The notes under the pieces were generated by a model. That model had not been told where the DNA came from. It did no database searches and saw only the letters and a program-made list of their open reading frames with translations. From Rhizobium sp. CCGE531 (lineage in GTDB: Bacteria > Pseudomonadota > Alphaproteobacteria > Rhizobiales > Rhizobiaceae), in contig NZ_CP032684.1 in assembly GCF_003627795.1 (NCBI RefSeq), positions 3,977,164 through 4,041,163 on the forward strand: DNA of 64,000 bases, read 5' to 3'. The translations under genes were made by a program, and so were the position numbers. Within the stretch, counting starts at the first letter, position 1, and each line of letters begins with the position of its first letter. Below, piece by piece: positions 19,193 through 27,986 of the stretch.

Positions 19193-19630
19193 ATGGCTCG
19201 CGTTGACCAGAGCGAAAACTGGCGGGATCGTCACTCGCCCTCCATCAGCACATTCGAATCTCTGGCAATGGAGGCCTATAGCCACCTACCGGAAGAATTT
19301 CGCTCGCTCACCGGCAACCTCATCATCCTCATCGAAGATTTCCCTGATGACGACGTGTTCGAGGACATGGCGCTCGAAACGCCCTTCGACCTGCTCGGCC
19401 TCTTCGAGGGTCGCGGCATATCGGAGCGTTACACCGCCCAAACCGGGGATATGCCGAACAAGATCCGTCTCTATCGCCGGCCGATCATCGATTACTGGGC
19501 GGAAAACGAGGAAACCCTCGGCGACATCATAACCCATGTCCTGATCCACGAGATCGGCCACCATTTCGGCCTGAGCGACGAGGACATGGAGCGCATCGAG
19601 GAGAGCGCCGAAGAGGCGACGGATCGCTGA
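19193..19630 (+). CDS. Metallopeptidase family protein (minimal zincin)
   Basis: 145 residues from ATG 19193, which has AAGGAAGG upstream; the longer frame runs into the RIME repeat and is rejected. The zinc site is HEIGHHFGLSDEDM near residue 124, preceded by ETLGDIITHVLI. These short zincin-fold proteins (DUF1025-type) are widespread in alphaproteobacteria and actinobacteria; biological substrate unknown. Stands alone between the imu cassette and a convergent DUF1737 gene. Confidence 0.82.
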   Translation: MARVDQSENWRDRHSPSISTFESLAMEAYSHLPEEFRSLTGNLIILIEDFPDDDVFEDMALETPFDLLGLFEGRGISERYTAQTGDMPNKIRLYRRPIIDYWAENEETLGDIITHVLIHEIGHHFGLSDEDMERIEESAEEATDR

Positions 19631-19683
19631 TACCAGCCGGACCGCAAGACGGCCGGGGAAGGGCGAAGAATTTCAGTCGCCGC

Positions 19684-19893
19684 TTACTGCTCCGAAAGCT
19701 TCATCTCCGGATCGTAGTCCTTGCCGGCCACGTTCTTGAGGACGGCCTGGCCGCACTGCATCTGGCCGGTCGTGGCATTGAAGGCATAGGTCGGCGAGCC
19801 CGACAGCTCCCAGCCCTTGTTCAGCGCCGCGGTCACCTTGTGGCAGAAGGACGCGTCGTCGGGACCGGTGAGGAAGCGATAGAGTTTCATCAA
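19684..19893 (-). CDS. DUF1737 family small protein
   Basis: 69 residues. The pattern YRFLTGPDDASFCHKVTAALNKGW, then GSPTYAF and GQMQCGQAVLKNV, matches the DUF1737 family, small uncharacterised proteins of proteobacteria. The start could be either of two adjacent ATGs (19893, 19890). Lies only 18 bases downstream of the CitE-like gene, so the two may be cotranscribed. Confidence 0.75.
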   Translation of the reverse strand: MMKLYRFLTGPDDASFCHKVTAALNKGWELSGSPTYAFNATTGQMQCGQAVLKNVAGKDYDPEMKLSEQ

Positions 19894-19911
19894 AGCATCT
19901 TTCGTAACGTA

Positions 19912-20853
19912 TCAGCCCTCGCCCCGAGCCTGTCGAAGGGCGATGGAGCGCTGCTCGATCAGGTGAGCTTTATGAACCAGTCTTTCCGCCTGGACAAGGT
20001 GCAGCCGCTCCACCATTCGCCCGTTAAGGTTCACGACATTGAGAGCATCGGCACCCGGCTCGGCAAAGGCGGCAATGATGGCTTCGGCCTCGGCGATGGC
20101 TGTTACATCGGGGCCGAAATGCCGGTTGGCCGCTTCGATCTGGGTCGGATGGATCAGCATCTTGCCGGCAAAGCCCATGATGCGGCCCTGGCCGCATTCG
20201 GCCTCGAATGCTTCCGCATCCTTGAAATCGTTGAGGACGCTGTCGATGGCCTCGAGCCCATAGGCGCTGACAGCAAGCACCACCTGCATCAGCCAGGGCA
20301 CGAGATAGGCGCGGCCGGGATGCGGCAGGACGCCCGTTTCCTTTCTGAGATCGTTGAGGCCGACGACGAAGCAATCGAGCCGGCTGCCCGCCGTGCGCCC
20401 GGCCTCGGCGATCGCGGCCGCATTCAGAATACCGCGCGGCGTCTCGATCATCGCCCAGATCCGCAGGCTTTCCGGCGCATCGGCCTCGGAGAGCCTGTCG
20501 CTGACATCAATCACGTCCTGCGGCTCGTCCACCTTGGGCAAGAGTACCGCATCCGGCTGCAGCTCCACCACCAGCGCCAGGTCCTCAGCGCCGAAATTGG
20601 AGGAAAGCGCATTGATGCGGATGATCCGCTCCTTGCCCGATAGCGGAGAAGCCGCGAAGAAGGCCCGCAAATTCTCCCGCGCCCCGGCCTTCTTTTCCGG
20701 CGAGACAGAATCCTCAAGATCGAAGATGACGGCGTCGCAATCGAGGCTCGTAAGCTTTTCGAGAGCGCGGCGATTGCTGGCGGGAACGCTCAAGACCGAC
20801 CGACGCAGGCGGGCGGAACGGGAAGGGGAATTTTGGCTCGCGGATTGGCTCAT
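19912..20853 (-). CDS. CoA-ester lyase, HpcH/HpaI-CitE family
   Basis: 313 residues of the CitE-like TIM-barrel family: RRSVLSVPASNRRALEK at the N-terminus, CDAVIFDLEDSVSPEKK (metal-binding region), RINALSSNFGAEDL, and MIETPRGILNAAAIA. Homologues cleave malyl-CoA or citramalyl-CoA type esters; the exact substrate cannot be told here. The last dozen codons coincide with a REP-like repeat (19914-19946), which supplies the tail and stop. Linked to a DUF1737 gene downstream. Confidence 0.85.
   Translation of the reverse strand: MSQSASQNSPSRSARLRRSVLSVPASNRRALEKLTSLDCDAVIFDLEDSVSPEKKAGARENLRAFFAASPLSGKERIIRINALSSNFGAEDLALVVELQPDAVLLPKVDEPQDVIDVSDRLSEADAPESLRIWAMIETPRGILNAAAIAEAGRTAGSRLDCFVVGLNDLRKETGVLPHPGRAYLVPWLMQVVLAVSAYGLEAIDSVLNDFKDAEAFEAECGQGRIMGFAGKMLIHPTQIEAANRHFGPDVTAIAEAEAIIAAFAEPGADALNVVNLNGRMVERLHLVQAERLVHKAHLIEQRSIALRQARGEG
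19914..19946. repeat. REP-like repeat at a gene end
   Basis: CCCTCGCCCCGAGCCTGTCG followed by AAGGGCGATGG resembles the repeats at 23358 and 38701 (CCTCATCCTGAGCCTGTCGAA type). It overlaps the 3' end of the CitE-like gene. Confidence 0.6.
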
Positions 20854-20964
20854 TGTGCCGTTTTGCCGCGCTTTTAATCGCCAGGCAAGTCAACAAAAAG
20901 CCATGCTCCTCTTGCAGAGGGAAAGGAAGAGGACCACATTGCTGGGAGTAGAGAGGTCTCGACC

Positions 20965-21201
20965 ATGCAGAATATCCGTTCCCTGTTCATCGCGCTTGCC
21001 GGTATCACCGTGTTTGCGGCCATGGCGTTGTTTACCGTTTCGGTCACGCTTGCCGTCGGCGGTATCCTGACCGTGCTCATGGCAGCCCGCGCGATTTCGC
21101 TGCGCATGAAGCCGGCACCGGTGCATGCCAAGACAAAGGCGAACGGCCAGCGCGAAATGCGCATCTGGAACGACGGTCGCGGCACCATCATCGACCTCTG
21201 A
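20965..21201 (+). CDS. Small membrane protein, conserved hypothetical
   Basis: 78 residues. One long hydrophobic stretch (about residues 6-44), perhaps two helices around a GG turn, then a basic segment and a C-terminal EMRIWNDGRGTIIDL. GAGAGG upstream supports the ATG at 20965. No family recognised; codon use looks normal for the genome. A GC-rich hairpin (21220-21243) follows the stop. Confidence 0.65.
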   Translation: MQNIRSLFIALAGITVFAAMALFTVSVTLAVGGILTVLMAARAISLRMKPAPVHAKTKANGQREMRIWNDGRGTIIDL

Positions 21202-21395
21202 GGTTCAAGGCAGGGCAGGGGCGGCCCGGTATTGCCGGCCGCCGAAATCATTTGCCCATCCGGGCCTCGTCCTGAAGGACAGGCGAGCCAAAGTGGCGCC
21301 TTTTAGAGCATCTCCAAGATTCTCCTTCATTTCGGGCCGGATTTGCTCTATTGGCAGGATAATTCGTGCTTAGACGAGAATGAAGGCAGGACCCC

Positions 21396-22004
21396 ATGGA
21401 CAAGTTCGTGAAGTTGACCGGTGTCGCAGCACCCCTCCCGGTCGTCAATGTCGATACCGACATGATCATCCCGAAGGATTATCTGAAGACCATCAAGCGC
21501 ACGGGCCTCGGCAAGGGGTTGTTCGCTGAAGCCCGCTACAATGAAGATGGCTCGCTGAACGAAGAATTCGTACTGAACAAGCCGGCCTACCAGAACGCCA
21601 AGATCCTCGTCGCCGGTGACAATTTCGGTTGCGGCTCCTCGCGCGAACATGCCCCCTGGGCACTGCTCGACTTCGGCATCCGCTGCGTCATATCCACAAG
21701 CTTCGCCGACATCTTCTACAACAACTGCTTCAAGAACGGCATCCTGCCGATCAAGGTCAGCCAGGAAGATCTCGACAAGCTGATGGACGATGCCTCGCGT
21801 GGCTCCAACGCCATCCTGACGGTCGATCTGGAAAACCTCGAAATCACCGGCCCGGACGGCGGCTCGCTCAAGTTCGAACTCGACGAGTTCAAGCGCCATT
21901 GCCTGCTGAACGGCCTCGACGATATCGGGCTGACGCTGGAAAAGGCCAAGGCGATCGACAGCTTCGAAAAGACGAACGCCGCATCGCACCCCTGGGCTGC
22001 CTGA
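21396..22004 (+). CDS. leuD: 3-isopropylmalate dehydratase small subunit
   Basis: With LeuC it isomerises 2- to 3-isopropylmalate in leucine synthesis. 202 residues. Aconitase-swivel features: [16 protein letters not shown] near the N-terminus, [17 protein letters not shown] and [18 protein letters not shown]. Starts at ATG 21396 with AAGGCAGGA upstream. leuC is not in the window. leuB lies 1.6 kb downstream on the same strand. Confidence 0.95.
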   Translation: MDKFVKLTGVAAPLPVVNVDTDMIIPKDYLKTIKRTGLGKGLFAEARYNEDGSLNEEFVLNKPAYQNAKILVAGDNFGCGSSREHAPWALLDFGIRCVISTSFADIFYNNCFKNGILPIKVSQEDLDKLMDDASRGSNAILTVDLENLEITGPDGGSLKFELDEFKRHCLLNGLDDIGLTLEKAKAIDSFEKTNAASHPWAA

Positions 22005-22031
22005 TCGGTTTATCCCTATTTTTGCATTTCG

Positions 22032-22059
22032 AAGCCGGGCCTTGCAGCCCGGCTTTTTT
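22032..22059 (+). terminator. Rho-independent terminator of leuD
   Basis: AAGCCGGGC / GCCCGGCTT with a 6-base loop and a following T-run. Confidence 0.85.
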
Positions 22060-22061
22060 CA

Positions 22062-22290
22062 TGCCGAAAAGGCCCCCCCTGCATGCGGGGAGAGGGCTGG
22101 GGTGAGGGGGGCTCAGGCCATCGACTTGATGGAAATCTATGATTTGTTTCGTACAGGAAGAGCGATAGGGCAGGCACCTTCCACCGTTTCTGCAGATCAC
22201 CCATCGCAAATAGCGACAAGACTGCGCAACTATCGCCTTCGCAAACAGCCCCTCACCCTAACCCTCTCCCCGCAAGCGGGGAGAGGGGAC
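22062..22290. repeat. Pair of inverted CTCTCCCCGC-type repeats
   Basis: Left copy 22066-22111 and right copy 22248-22289 are inverted relatives (GCGGGGAGAGGG...GGTGAGGGG versus CCCCTCACCC...CCCTCTCCCCGC), each with its own short palindrome. The 136 bases between them show no gene. This repeat type is common between genes of proteobacteria. Confidence 0.65.
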
Positions 22291-22430
22291 TATTCCGCGA
22301 AAACAGCTCAGACACCGCCTTTTCCACCCGTTGTAATATGATCGACAAGAAGCGGGTCCATATAGGCCTGCCGAGGTTTTTCGGACCTCTCTCCCACCCC
22401 TAATTCCTCCCCACGCAATGGAGCCTCTCC

Positions 22431-23249
22431 ATGACCTCGCTTCCCATTGTCGGCGCCGCCATGACGCTTGACGACGTCGAAATCCATCGCAACTGGCTGC
22501 TCGAAAAGCCGCGCGACCTGGAACTGCAGAGCTTCGTCGAAGCTGAAATCCTCAATGGCGACTGGGCCCCGCTGGCCGAGCGCGCCCGCAAGCTGCTCGC
22601 CGGCCACCAGGGCCGCCTTGGCATCCATGGCCCGTTCTGGGGCTTCGTCATCGCCTCGCAGGACCCGGATGTCCGCGCTGTCGTCTCCAGGCGCCTGCTG
22701 CAGGCGCTCGACGTCTGCGCCAATATCGGCGCCACGCAGATGGTCATCCATAGCCCCTATACGTCGTGGTCCTACAACAATCTCGACAACAACAAGGGCG
22801 AGCGCGAGAAGATCATCGAATATACGCATCTGACGCTGAAAGAAGCCGTCAAGCGCGCCGAAGATATCGGGCTCACCATGGTCATCGAGAATATCGAGGA
22901 CAAGGATCCCCAAATCCGCGTCGGCCTCGCCGACAGCTTCAATTCGCCCGCCGTCGCTGTTTCCATCGACACCGGCCATGCCCATTATGCCCATGGCTAC
23001 ACGGGCGCTCCGCCGGTCGACTATTATGTCCACGCCGCCGGCAACCGCCTGCAGCATGTCCACCTGCAGGACGCGGACGGCTATGCCGACCGTCACTGGA
23101 GCCTCGGCGAAGGCAATATCCACTGGCGTGCCGTCTTTGCCGCCCTTGCCAAACTCGACAGCAATCCGCGTTTGATCATCGAGATCAAGGACAAGTCAAA
23201 GATCCCGGCATCATCAGCCTACCTCGCTTTGCTCGGACTGGCTGAGTAA
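22431..23249 (+). CDS. Sugar phosphate isomerase/epimerase-like TIM-barrel protein
   Basis: 272 residues of the xylose-isomerase-like (AP-endonuclease 2) superfamily: LGIHGPFWGF, MVIHSPYTSW, LTMVIENIEDKDP, VAVSIDTGHAHYAHG and LQHVHLQDADGYADRHWSLGEG supply the metal-binding His, Glu and Asp residues of the barrel. Substrate unknown. It lies between leuD and leuB but is set off by repeats on both sides, so no functional link to leucine synthesis is implied. Confidence 0.83.
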   Translation: MTSLPIVGAAMTLDDVEIHRNWLLEKPRDLELQSFVEAEILNGDWAPLAERARKLLAGHQGRLGIHGPFWGFVIASQDPDVRAVVSRRLLQALDVCANIGATQMVIHSPYTSWSYNNLDNNKGEREKIIEYTHLTLKEAVKRAEDIGLTMVIENIEDKDPQIRVGLADSFNSPAVAVSIDTGHAHYAHGYTGAPPVDYYVHAAGNRLQHVHLQDADGYADRHWSLGEGNIHWRAVFAALAKLDSNPRLIIEIKDKSKIPASSAYLALLGLAE

Positions 23250-23275
23250 GTCGCCGGAAGGGCGGGGGTCACAAG

Positions 23276-23466
23276 CCACCCGCCCTCGTGGTTCGAGACG
23301 GCCCTATGGGCCTCCTCACCATGAGGACTAACTCTCTCGCCCGACTCACAACTCACTCCGCCCTCATCCTGAGCCTGTCGAAGGATCAGGGCGGCCCATG
23401 ACCGAGCAAAAAGATCAGCCCTCACCCTGAGGTGGCCCGCAGGGCCTTCGAAGTGTGAGGGCGGGT
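23276..23466. repeat. Cluster of three REP-like repeats upstream of leuB
   Basis: Three units: 23277-23329 (GCCCTCGTGGTTCGAGACGG ... CTCACCATGAGG), 23358-23393 (CCTCATCCTGAGCCTGTCGA ... GGGCGG) and 23418-23465 (CCCTCACCCTGAGGTGGCCC ... GAGGGCGG). Relatives occur at 38630, 38701, 48560 and 49800. No gene is seen in 23250-23578 otherwise. Confidence 0.75.
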
Positions 23467-23578
23467 GATTGTCCGCAAAAGCCCGAAAACCGTACCGTTT
23501 CGGCTCCTTCCTCGCTTGAAAAGCCGCATTCGCAGGTCTAAAAACCCCGCAACTTTTTCTTTTCGCGGAGGCTTTCCC

Positions 23579-24691
23579 ATGACAGTGCGCAATCTCTTCC
23601 TCCTGCCGGGCGACGGCATCGGCCCCGAGGCCATGGGCGAAGTCCGTAAGATCATCGCCTACATGAATGAGGCCAAGAACGCCGGTTTCGTCACCGACGA
23701 GGGCCTTGTCGGCGGCAGCGCTTATGACGCGCATGGAGCGGCGATCTCCGATGCCGACATGGCAAAGGCCATGGCGGCCGACGCCGTGCTCTTCGGCGCT
23801 GTCGGCGGCCCGAAGTGGGATGCGGTGCCCTATGAGGTGCGCCCGGAAGCCGGCTTGCTGCGCCTGCGCAAGGATCTGCAGCTGTTTGCCAACCTGCGCC
23901 CGGCCATCTGCTACCCGGCGCTGGCATCGGCCTCCTCGCTGAAGCCGGAGCTGGTCGACGGCCTCGATATCCTCATCATCCGCGAACTGACAGGCGGCGT
24001 CTATTTCGGCGAGCCGAAGGAAATCATCGATCTCGGCAATGGCCAGAAGCGCGGCATCGACACCCAGATCTACGACACCTACGAGATCGAGCGCATCGCC
24101 GGCGTCGCCTTCGAACTGGCGCGCACCCGCAACAACCGCGTCTGCTCGATGGAAAAGCGCAACGTCATGAAGTCTGGCGTGCTCTGGAACCAGGTCGTCA
24201 CCGCGATGCACAAGGAAAAATATTCCGATGTGCAGCTCGAGCATATGCTGGCGGACGCCGGCGGCATGCAGCTCGTGCGCCAGCCGAAGCAGTTCGACGT
24301 CATCGTCACCGACAACCTGTTCGGCGACATGCTGTCCGACGTCGCCGCCATGCTCACCGGCTCGCTCGGCATGCTGCCATCCGCTTCGCTCGGCGCACCC
24401 GATGCCAAGACCGGCAAGCGCAAGGCGCTTTATGAGCCCGTGCATGGCTCGGCCCCTGACATCGCCGGCAAGGGCATCGCCAACCCGATCGCCATGATCG
24501 CTTCCTTTGCCATGTGCCTGCGTTACTCCTTCGGCCTGGTTTCCGAAGCCGATGCGCTGGAAAAGGCGATCGCCAACGTCCTCGACAGCGGCATCCGCAC
24601 CGGCGACATCATGTCGGCCGGCAGCCGCCAGATCGGCACCGCCGAAATGGGCGACGCCATCCTGGCCGAATTCAAGGCCCTGTCGGCATAA
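23579..24691 (+). CDS. leuB: 3-isopropylmalate dehydrogenase
   Basis: NAD-dependent oxidative decarboxylation of 3-isopropylmalate in leucine synthesis. 370 residues from ATG 23579, preceded by CGGAGG; the longer frame begins inside the repeats. N-terminus [18 protein letters not shown], substrate loop [32 protein letters not shown], and the signature [21 protein letters not shown] terminator follows, with a parS-like site between stop and stem. Confidence 0.96.
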   Translation: MTVRNLFLLPGDGIGPEAMGEVRKIIAYMNEAKNAGFVTDEGLVGGSAYDAHGAAISDADMAKAMAADAVLFGAVGGPKWDAVPYEVRPEAGLLRLRKDLQLFANLRPAICYPALASASSLKPELVDGLDILIIRELTGGVYFGEPKEIIDLGNGQKRGIDTQIYDTYEIERIAGVAFELARTRNNRVCSMEKRNVMKSGVLWNQVVTAMHKEKYSDVQLEHMLADAGGMQLVRQPKQFDVIVTDNLFGDMLSDVAAMLTGSLGMLPSASLGAPDAKTGKRKALYEPVHGSAPDIAGKGIANPIAMIASFAMCLRYSFGLVSEADALEKAIANVLDSGIRTGDIMSAGSRQIGTAEMGDAILAEFKALSA

Positions 24692-24702
24692 ATCACCTGA
24701 AA

Positions 24703-24718
24703 TATTTCACGTGAAACA
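24703..24718. promoter_or_regulatory. parS-like site (15 of 16 matches)
   Basis: TATTTCACGTGAAACA against the ParB site consensus TGTTTCACGTGAAACA: one mismatch at position 2. It lies between the leuB stop and its terminator, about 31 kb from parB. Confidence 0.7.
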
Positions 24719-24753
24719 CAAGACCCGCTCTGCGATGCAGCGCGGGTCTTTTA
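24719..24753 (+). terminator. Terminator of leuB
   Basis: AAGACCCGC pairs with GCGGGTCTT around a 13-base loop, followed by TTTT. Confidence 0.8.
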
Positions 24754-24844
24754 CTGTTTGCAGCCTGAACACCACGCAGCGATCTTAAAAATACTGTTAC
24801 AGGAGCCTGTTACTTGTCGAATTGATTGGAAATCAAAATGGGCG

Positions 24845-25615
24845 ATGATTATGCAGGCAATCTTGACGTCTCTCGATAGGCGTTGGCGGCGAAGCGATGC
24901 GGCACTTGCACCGTCTCACTGGAAAATCTGCCTCTTTCTGACAGCCAATGCCGTGCTTCTCTCGGCGCTTCTGTTCGATTGGCCCGTTGGGGCAACCATC
25001 AAGGACGTTTCGCCGCCCCTTCACTTCTTCGGCAAAATGCTGACGGATTTCGGCGATTCCGAGTGGATCATCATCATCAGCGCTTTCCTGTTCTTCGAAG
25101 GCTGGGCTGGTAGCCGTCTGCTGCATTCGCAGCGCTGTCGCGGCAAGGCATTGCGTATCTGCCAGATCGGCGGCTATCTGCTGACGACCATCGTGCTTTC
25201 CGGCCTTCTCGCCAATTTGCTCAAGCGCGCCATCGGCCGCGCCCGACCGACCCATTTTGCCGATTGGGGCCCTTTCGGTTTCTCGCCCTTCAATGGCCGC
25301 GCCAGCTTCGAAAGCTTCCCCTCAGGCCATGCGACCACCATCGGTGCCCTCTTTGTGGCGCTTGCTTTCATGTTCCCGCGCTACCGCTACATCTTCGTGG
25401 CCTGTGCCCTGTGGCTGGCGATCACGCGTGTCATGGTCGGCGCGCACTATCCAAGCGACGTCATGGCCGGCCTGGCGCTTGGCGGCTGGTTTTCCTTCAT
25501 GACGGCGATCGTCTATTCCCGCTACGGCCTGCTCTTCCGCATCAACGCCGCCGGCTGGCCGACGCCGAGATGGCAACTGTTCAAGGGCAGCAAGTCAGGA
25601 CAAGCCAACGCTTGA
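24845..25615 (+). CDS. PAP2-family membrane phosphatase
   Basis: 256 residues. The three phosphatase motifs are present: KRAIGRARP, FESFPSGHATTIGA and RVMVGAHYPSDVMAG, with Arg and two His catalytic residues. About five hydrophobic helices. Homologues dephosphorylate lipid phosphates such as undecaprenyl pyrophosphate or phosphatidate; which one applies here is not known. The ATGs at 24845 and 24851 are both possible; a longer frame to a TTG at 24758 is less likely as it starts just after the leuB terminator. Confidence 0.83.
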   Translation: MIMQAILTSLDRRWRRSDAALAPSHWKICLFLTANAVLLSALLFDWPVGATIKDVSPPLHFFGKMLTDFGDSEWIIIISAFLFFEGWAGSRLLHSQRCRGKALRICQIGGYLLTTIVLSGLLANLLKRAIGRARPTHFADWGPFGFSPFNGRASFESFPSGHATTIGALFVALAFMFPRYRYIFVACALWLAITRVMVGAHYPSDVMAGLALGGWFSFMTAIVYSRYGLLFRINAAGWPTPRWQLFKGSKSGQANA

Positions 25616-25802
25616 TCCGATCCGCACCATCGAGTCAAGCCGCGCCCACGGCGGACCAAGGCAATAAGGTTCCACCAGCCCCTGACGGCAGCTTTCAATT
25701 GCGATCGCACCGCAGGTTGCCAAGGCCGCCGCACATTCATATATCTGGCAAGCGGGTCACCGGAGGCGGTCAACCCGATTTCGTTCACTTGCGAAGAAAA
25801 TC

Positions 25803-26093
25803 ATGGATGCCGGGCCGATACGTTTAAGCGAAAGGCAGATGGGATTGATCTCCCGGGCACTTGCCGAACCACGACGTGTGCAGATCCTCAAGGAGATCGG
25901 CACGCGCAGCGAACCCATGCCCTGCAGCACGCTGAACGAGTGCCATGCCGTCAGCGCCGCGACGATGTCCCATCATATCAAGGAACTTGAGAATGCCGGT
26001 CTCATCGAGATCCAGCGGGACGGCAAGTTCGCAAACCTTGTTCTGCGCCGCGATACGCTGAACGCCTATATGGCGGAACTTTCCAAGATCTAA
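25803..26093 (+). CDS. ArsR-family HTH transcriptional regulator
   Basis: 96 residues with a winged-helix core: [18 protein letters not shown], then [22 protein letters not shown] as the recognition helix and wing. No clear metal-binding cysteine pair of the ArsR/SmtB type; Cys occurs as [11 protein letters not shown], so metal sensing is doubtful and a redox or other cue is possible. It lies just upstream of an SDR gene whose promoter has a palindromic site, the probable target. Confidence 0.82.
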   Translation: MDAGPIRLSERQMGLISRALAEPRRVQILKEIGTRSEPMPCSTLNECHAVSAATMSHHIKELENAGLIEIQRDGKFANLVLRRDTLNAYMAELSKI

Positions 26094-26141
26094 CGATTCC
26101 GACGATGTCACCAGCATTTGTTGCCACTGCCCTTGTATCAG

Positions 26142-26157
26142 TTAGATGATTATCTAA
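26142..26157. promoter_or_regulatory. Palindromic operator in the SDR promoter
   Basis: TTAGATGATTATCTAA, a 6-bp perfect inverted repeat with a 4-base centre, in the gap between the ArsR-type gene and the SDR gene. A second TCTAAC occurs at about 26228. Good candidate for the ArsR-type protein's binding site. Confidence 0.5.
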
Positions 26158-26252
26158 ATATCAAAGCGACGATGCGGATCTGTTTTCGGGTCGCATGCGC
26201 CAAATGATTCGATAATTGTAAAACTGTCTAACAATTTCTGAAGGAAGAAGAC

Positions 26253-27002
26253 ATGAGCAAACTGGCAGGCAAGGTCGCGATCGTGACCGGAGCATCCAAA
26301 GGAATCGGTGCAGGCATCGCCAAGGCGATGGGCGAGGCGGGAGCCGCCGTCATCGTCAATTATGCCTCAAGCCGCGAAGGTGCCGACAAGGTGGTGGCGG
26401 AAATCACCGCCAAGGGCGGCAAGGCACTCGCCGTCCACGGCGATGTTTCCAAGGCCGAAGACGTCACGCACCTCTTTGCCGAGGCTAAGCAGGCCTTCGG
26501 ACGCGTCGATATCCTCGTCAACAACGCCGGCGTCTACAAATTCGCGCCGATCGAGGAATTCGCCGAGCAGGAATTTCATCGCCAGTTCAATATCAACGTT
26601 CTGGGCACATTGCTGGCCACGCAAGAGGCGGTGAAACATTTCGGCCCCGAGGGCGGTAGCGTGATCAACATCGGCTCCAACGCCGTCAGCATGAACTTGC
26701 CGACCGCTTCGGTTTACACGGCAACCAAGGCTGCCGTGAATTCCATCACCCAGATCCTCGCCAAGGAACTCGGTTCGCGCAATATCCGGGTCAATAATCT
26801 CGCGCCCGGCGGCGTCGAAACCGAAGGCGTCGTTGCGGCCGGCATCATCGGCAGCGATTTTGAAAAGCATCTCGTCTCCCAGACGCCGCTCGGCCGCCTC
26901 GGTCAGCCGACCGATATCGCTCCGGTCGCCGTCTTCCTCGCTTCGCAGGATGCCGCCTGGGTGACCGGCGAAACCATCTATGTTGGCGGTGGCCTGAAGT
27001 AG
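26253..27002 (+). CDS. SDR-family oxidoreductase
   Basis: 249 residues of the classical short-chain dehydrogenase family: cofactor motif TGASKGIGAGIA, structural NNAG, catalytic Ser in NIGSNAV, then YTATK. The C-terminal VTGETIYVGGG is usual. Similar to 3-oxoacyl-ACP reductase and glucose 1-dehydrogenase families; substrate not determinable. GAAGGAAGA before ATG 26253. Probably controlled by the upstream ArsR-type regulator. Confidence 0.85.
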   Translation: MSKLAGKVAIVTGASKGIGAGIAKAMGEAGAAVIVNYASSREGADKVVAEITAKGGKALAVHGDVSKAEDVTHLFAEAKQAFGRVDILVNNAGVYKFAPIEEFAEQEFHRQFNINVLGTLLATQEAVKHFGPEGGSVINIGSNAVSMNLPTASVYTATKAAVNSITQILAKELGSRNIRVNNLAPGGVETEGVVAAGIIGSDFEKHLVSQTPLGRLGQPTDIAPVAVFLASQDAAWVTGETIYVGGGLK

Positions 27003-27016
27003 GCGCTATTTGCGAT

Positions 27017-27042
27017 ACCGCCCTCGGATAAGAGGGCGGTTT
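27017..27042 (+). terminator. Terminator of the SDR gene
   Basis: ACCGCCCTC / GAGGGCGGT stem with a 6-base loop and TTT; followed at once by a second GC-rich hairpin (GCCGGGCGCG/ CGCGCCCGGC, 27043-27069). Confidence 0.65.
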
Positions 27043-27301
27043 GCCGGGCGCGACACAACCCCGCGCCCGGCCAATATGTTACCGAACAATTGTCAAACCA
27101 CCCCATTTTCCTATTTAGTATGCGTGTTCGGGTTTTCCGCTTAAGCACCGTAGTCGACTATGCCGCCAAGCGCGCATCTCGCCCGCGAAATTTCAAAACA
27201 ACCCTGTCTTCGATGCGATCCCACGCAGCAGCGAATGTCATCGAACTCCCCTAAGATCCGCCGGCGATCGCTGTCGTGAACAACAAACGGAGGACGTCTT
27301 T

Positions 27302-27811
27302 ATGAATACCGCCAATACCAAGTCGAAATTGGGTACGCGTACCAATCTCAGCGAGGAGGCGACACGCGATATTTCCGCAGCCTTGAGCGCCCTGCTGGCG
27401 GATGTCTTCGCCCTCTATCTGAAAACCAAGAATTTTCACTGGCACATGAGCGGGCCGCATTTCCGCGATTATCACTTGCTTCTCGACGAGCAGGGCGAGC
27501 AGATTTTCGCGATGACCGACCCCATGGCCGAGCGTGCCAGGAAGATCGGCGGAACGACCCTGCGGTCGATCGGTCAGATCGCCAAGCTACAGCGCATTCC
27601 GGACAATGACGCCGAATATGTCGATCCGCAGGATATGCTTGCCGAACTGGCGGATGATAATCTCAAGCTCTCCGCGGAAATGCGCGCCGTTCACGACGTC
27701 TGCGACGAATATGGCGATGTCGCCACCGCCAGCCTTCTCGAAAACTGGCTTGATGAGACCGAGCGCCGCACCTGGTTCCTGTTCGAATCCACCCGCATGT
27801 CCAACCGCTGA
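27302..27811 (+). CDS. dps: Dps-family DNA-binding/ferritin-like protein
   Basis: 169 residues. The ferroxidase segment KTKNFHWHMSGPHFRDYHLL and the partner segment LLDEQGEQIFAMTDPMAERARKIGG are diagnostic. Dps forms 12-subunit shells that oxidise iron with peroxide and protect DNA in starvation. GGAGG lies ahead of ATG 27302. A TTGTCA/TATTTA pair 16 bases apart at about 27086-27113 may be a promoter; otherwise the 300 bases upstream contain nothing else recognised. Confidence 0.93.
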   Translation: MNTANTKSKLGTRTNLSEEATRDISAALSALLADVFALYLKTKNFHWHMSGPHFRDYHLLLDEQGEQIFAMTDPMAERARKIGGTTLRSIGQIAKLQRIPDNDAEYVDPQDMLAELADDNLKLSAEMRAVHDVCDEYGDVATASLLENWLDETERRTWFLFESTRMSNR

Positions 27812-27870
27812 TACCAGAAACAGCTGGCCTTCGAACGCAATACGTTGAAGGCGAGGCTCAATGATCCCGA

Positions 27871-27930
27871 TTCCTCGCTCCCGCATCGTTGGGCCCGCAT
27901 CGTTAGGCCCGCATTGATGGGAGCGAGGAA
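27871..27930. repeat. 12-bp inverted repeat enclosing a 14-bp tandem repeat
   Basis: Perfect arms TTCCTCGCTCCC (27871-27882) and GGGAGCGAGGAA (27919-27930). The 36-base loop is 2.6 copies of a 14-mer (GCATCGTTGGGCCC, GCATCGTTAGGCCC, GCATTGAT). It lies between dps and a short ORF. Confidence 0.75.
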
Positions 27931-27986
27931 ATCCTTGACTCCTGTGGAAAACATCTTAGAACCGGCGACGGAAAAGGAAGACTTCC

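Noticed and set aside
22062..22290. Considered as a CRISPR remnant or small mobile element
   Set aside because: Only two inverted copies, no regular spacers and no array; it fits a dispersed intergenic repeat better.
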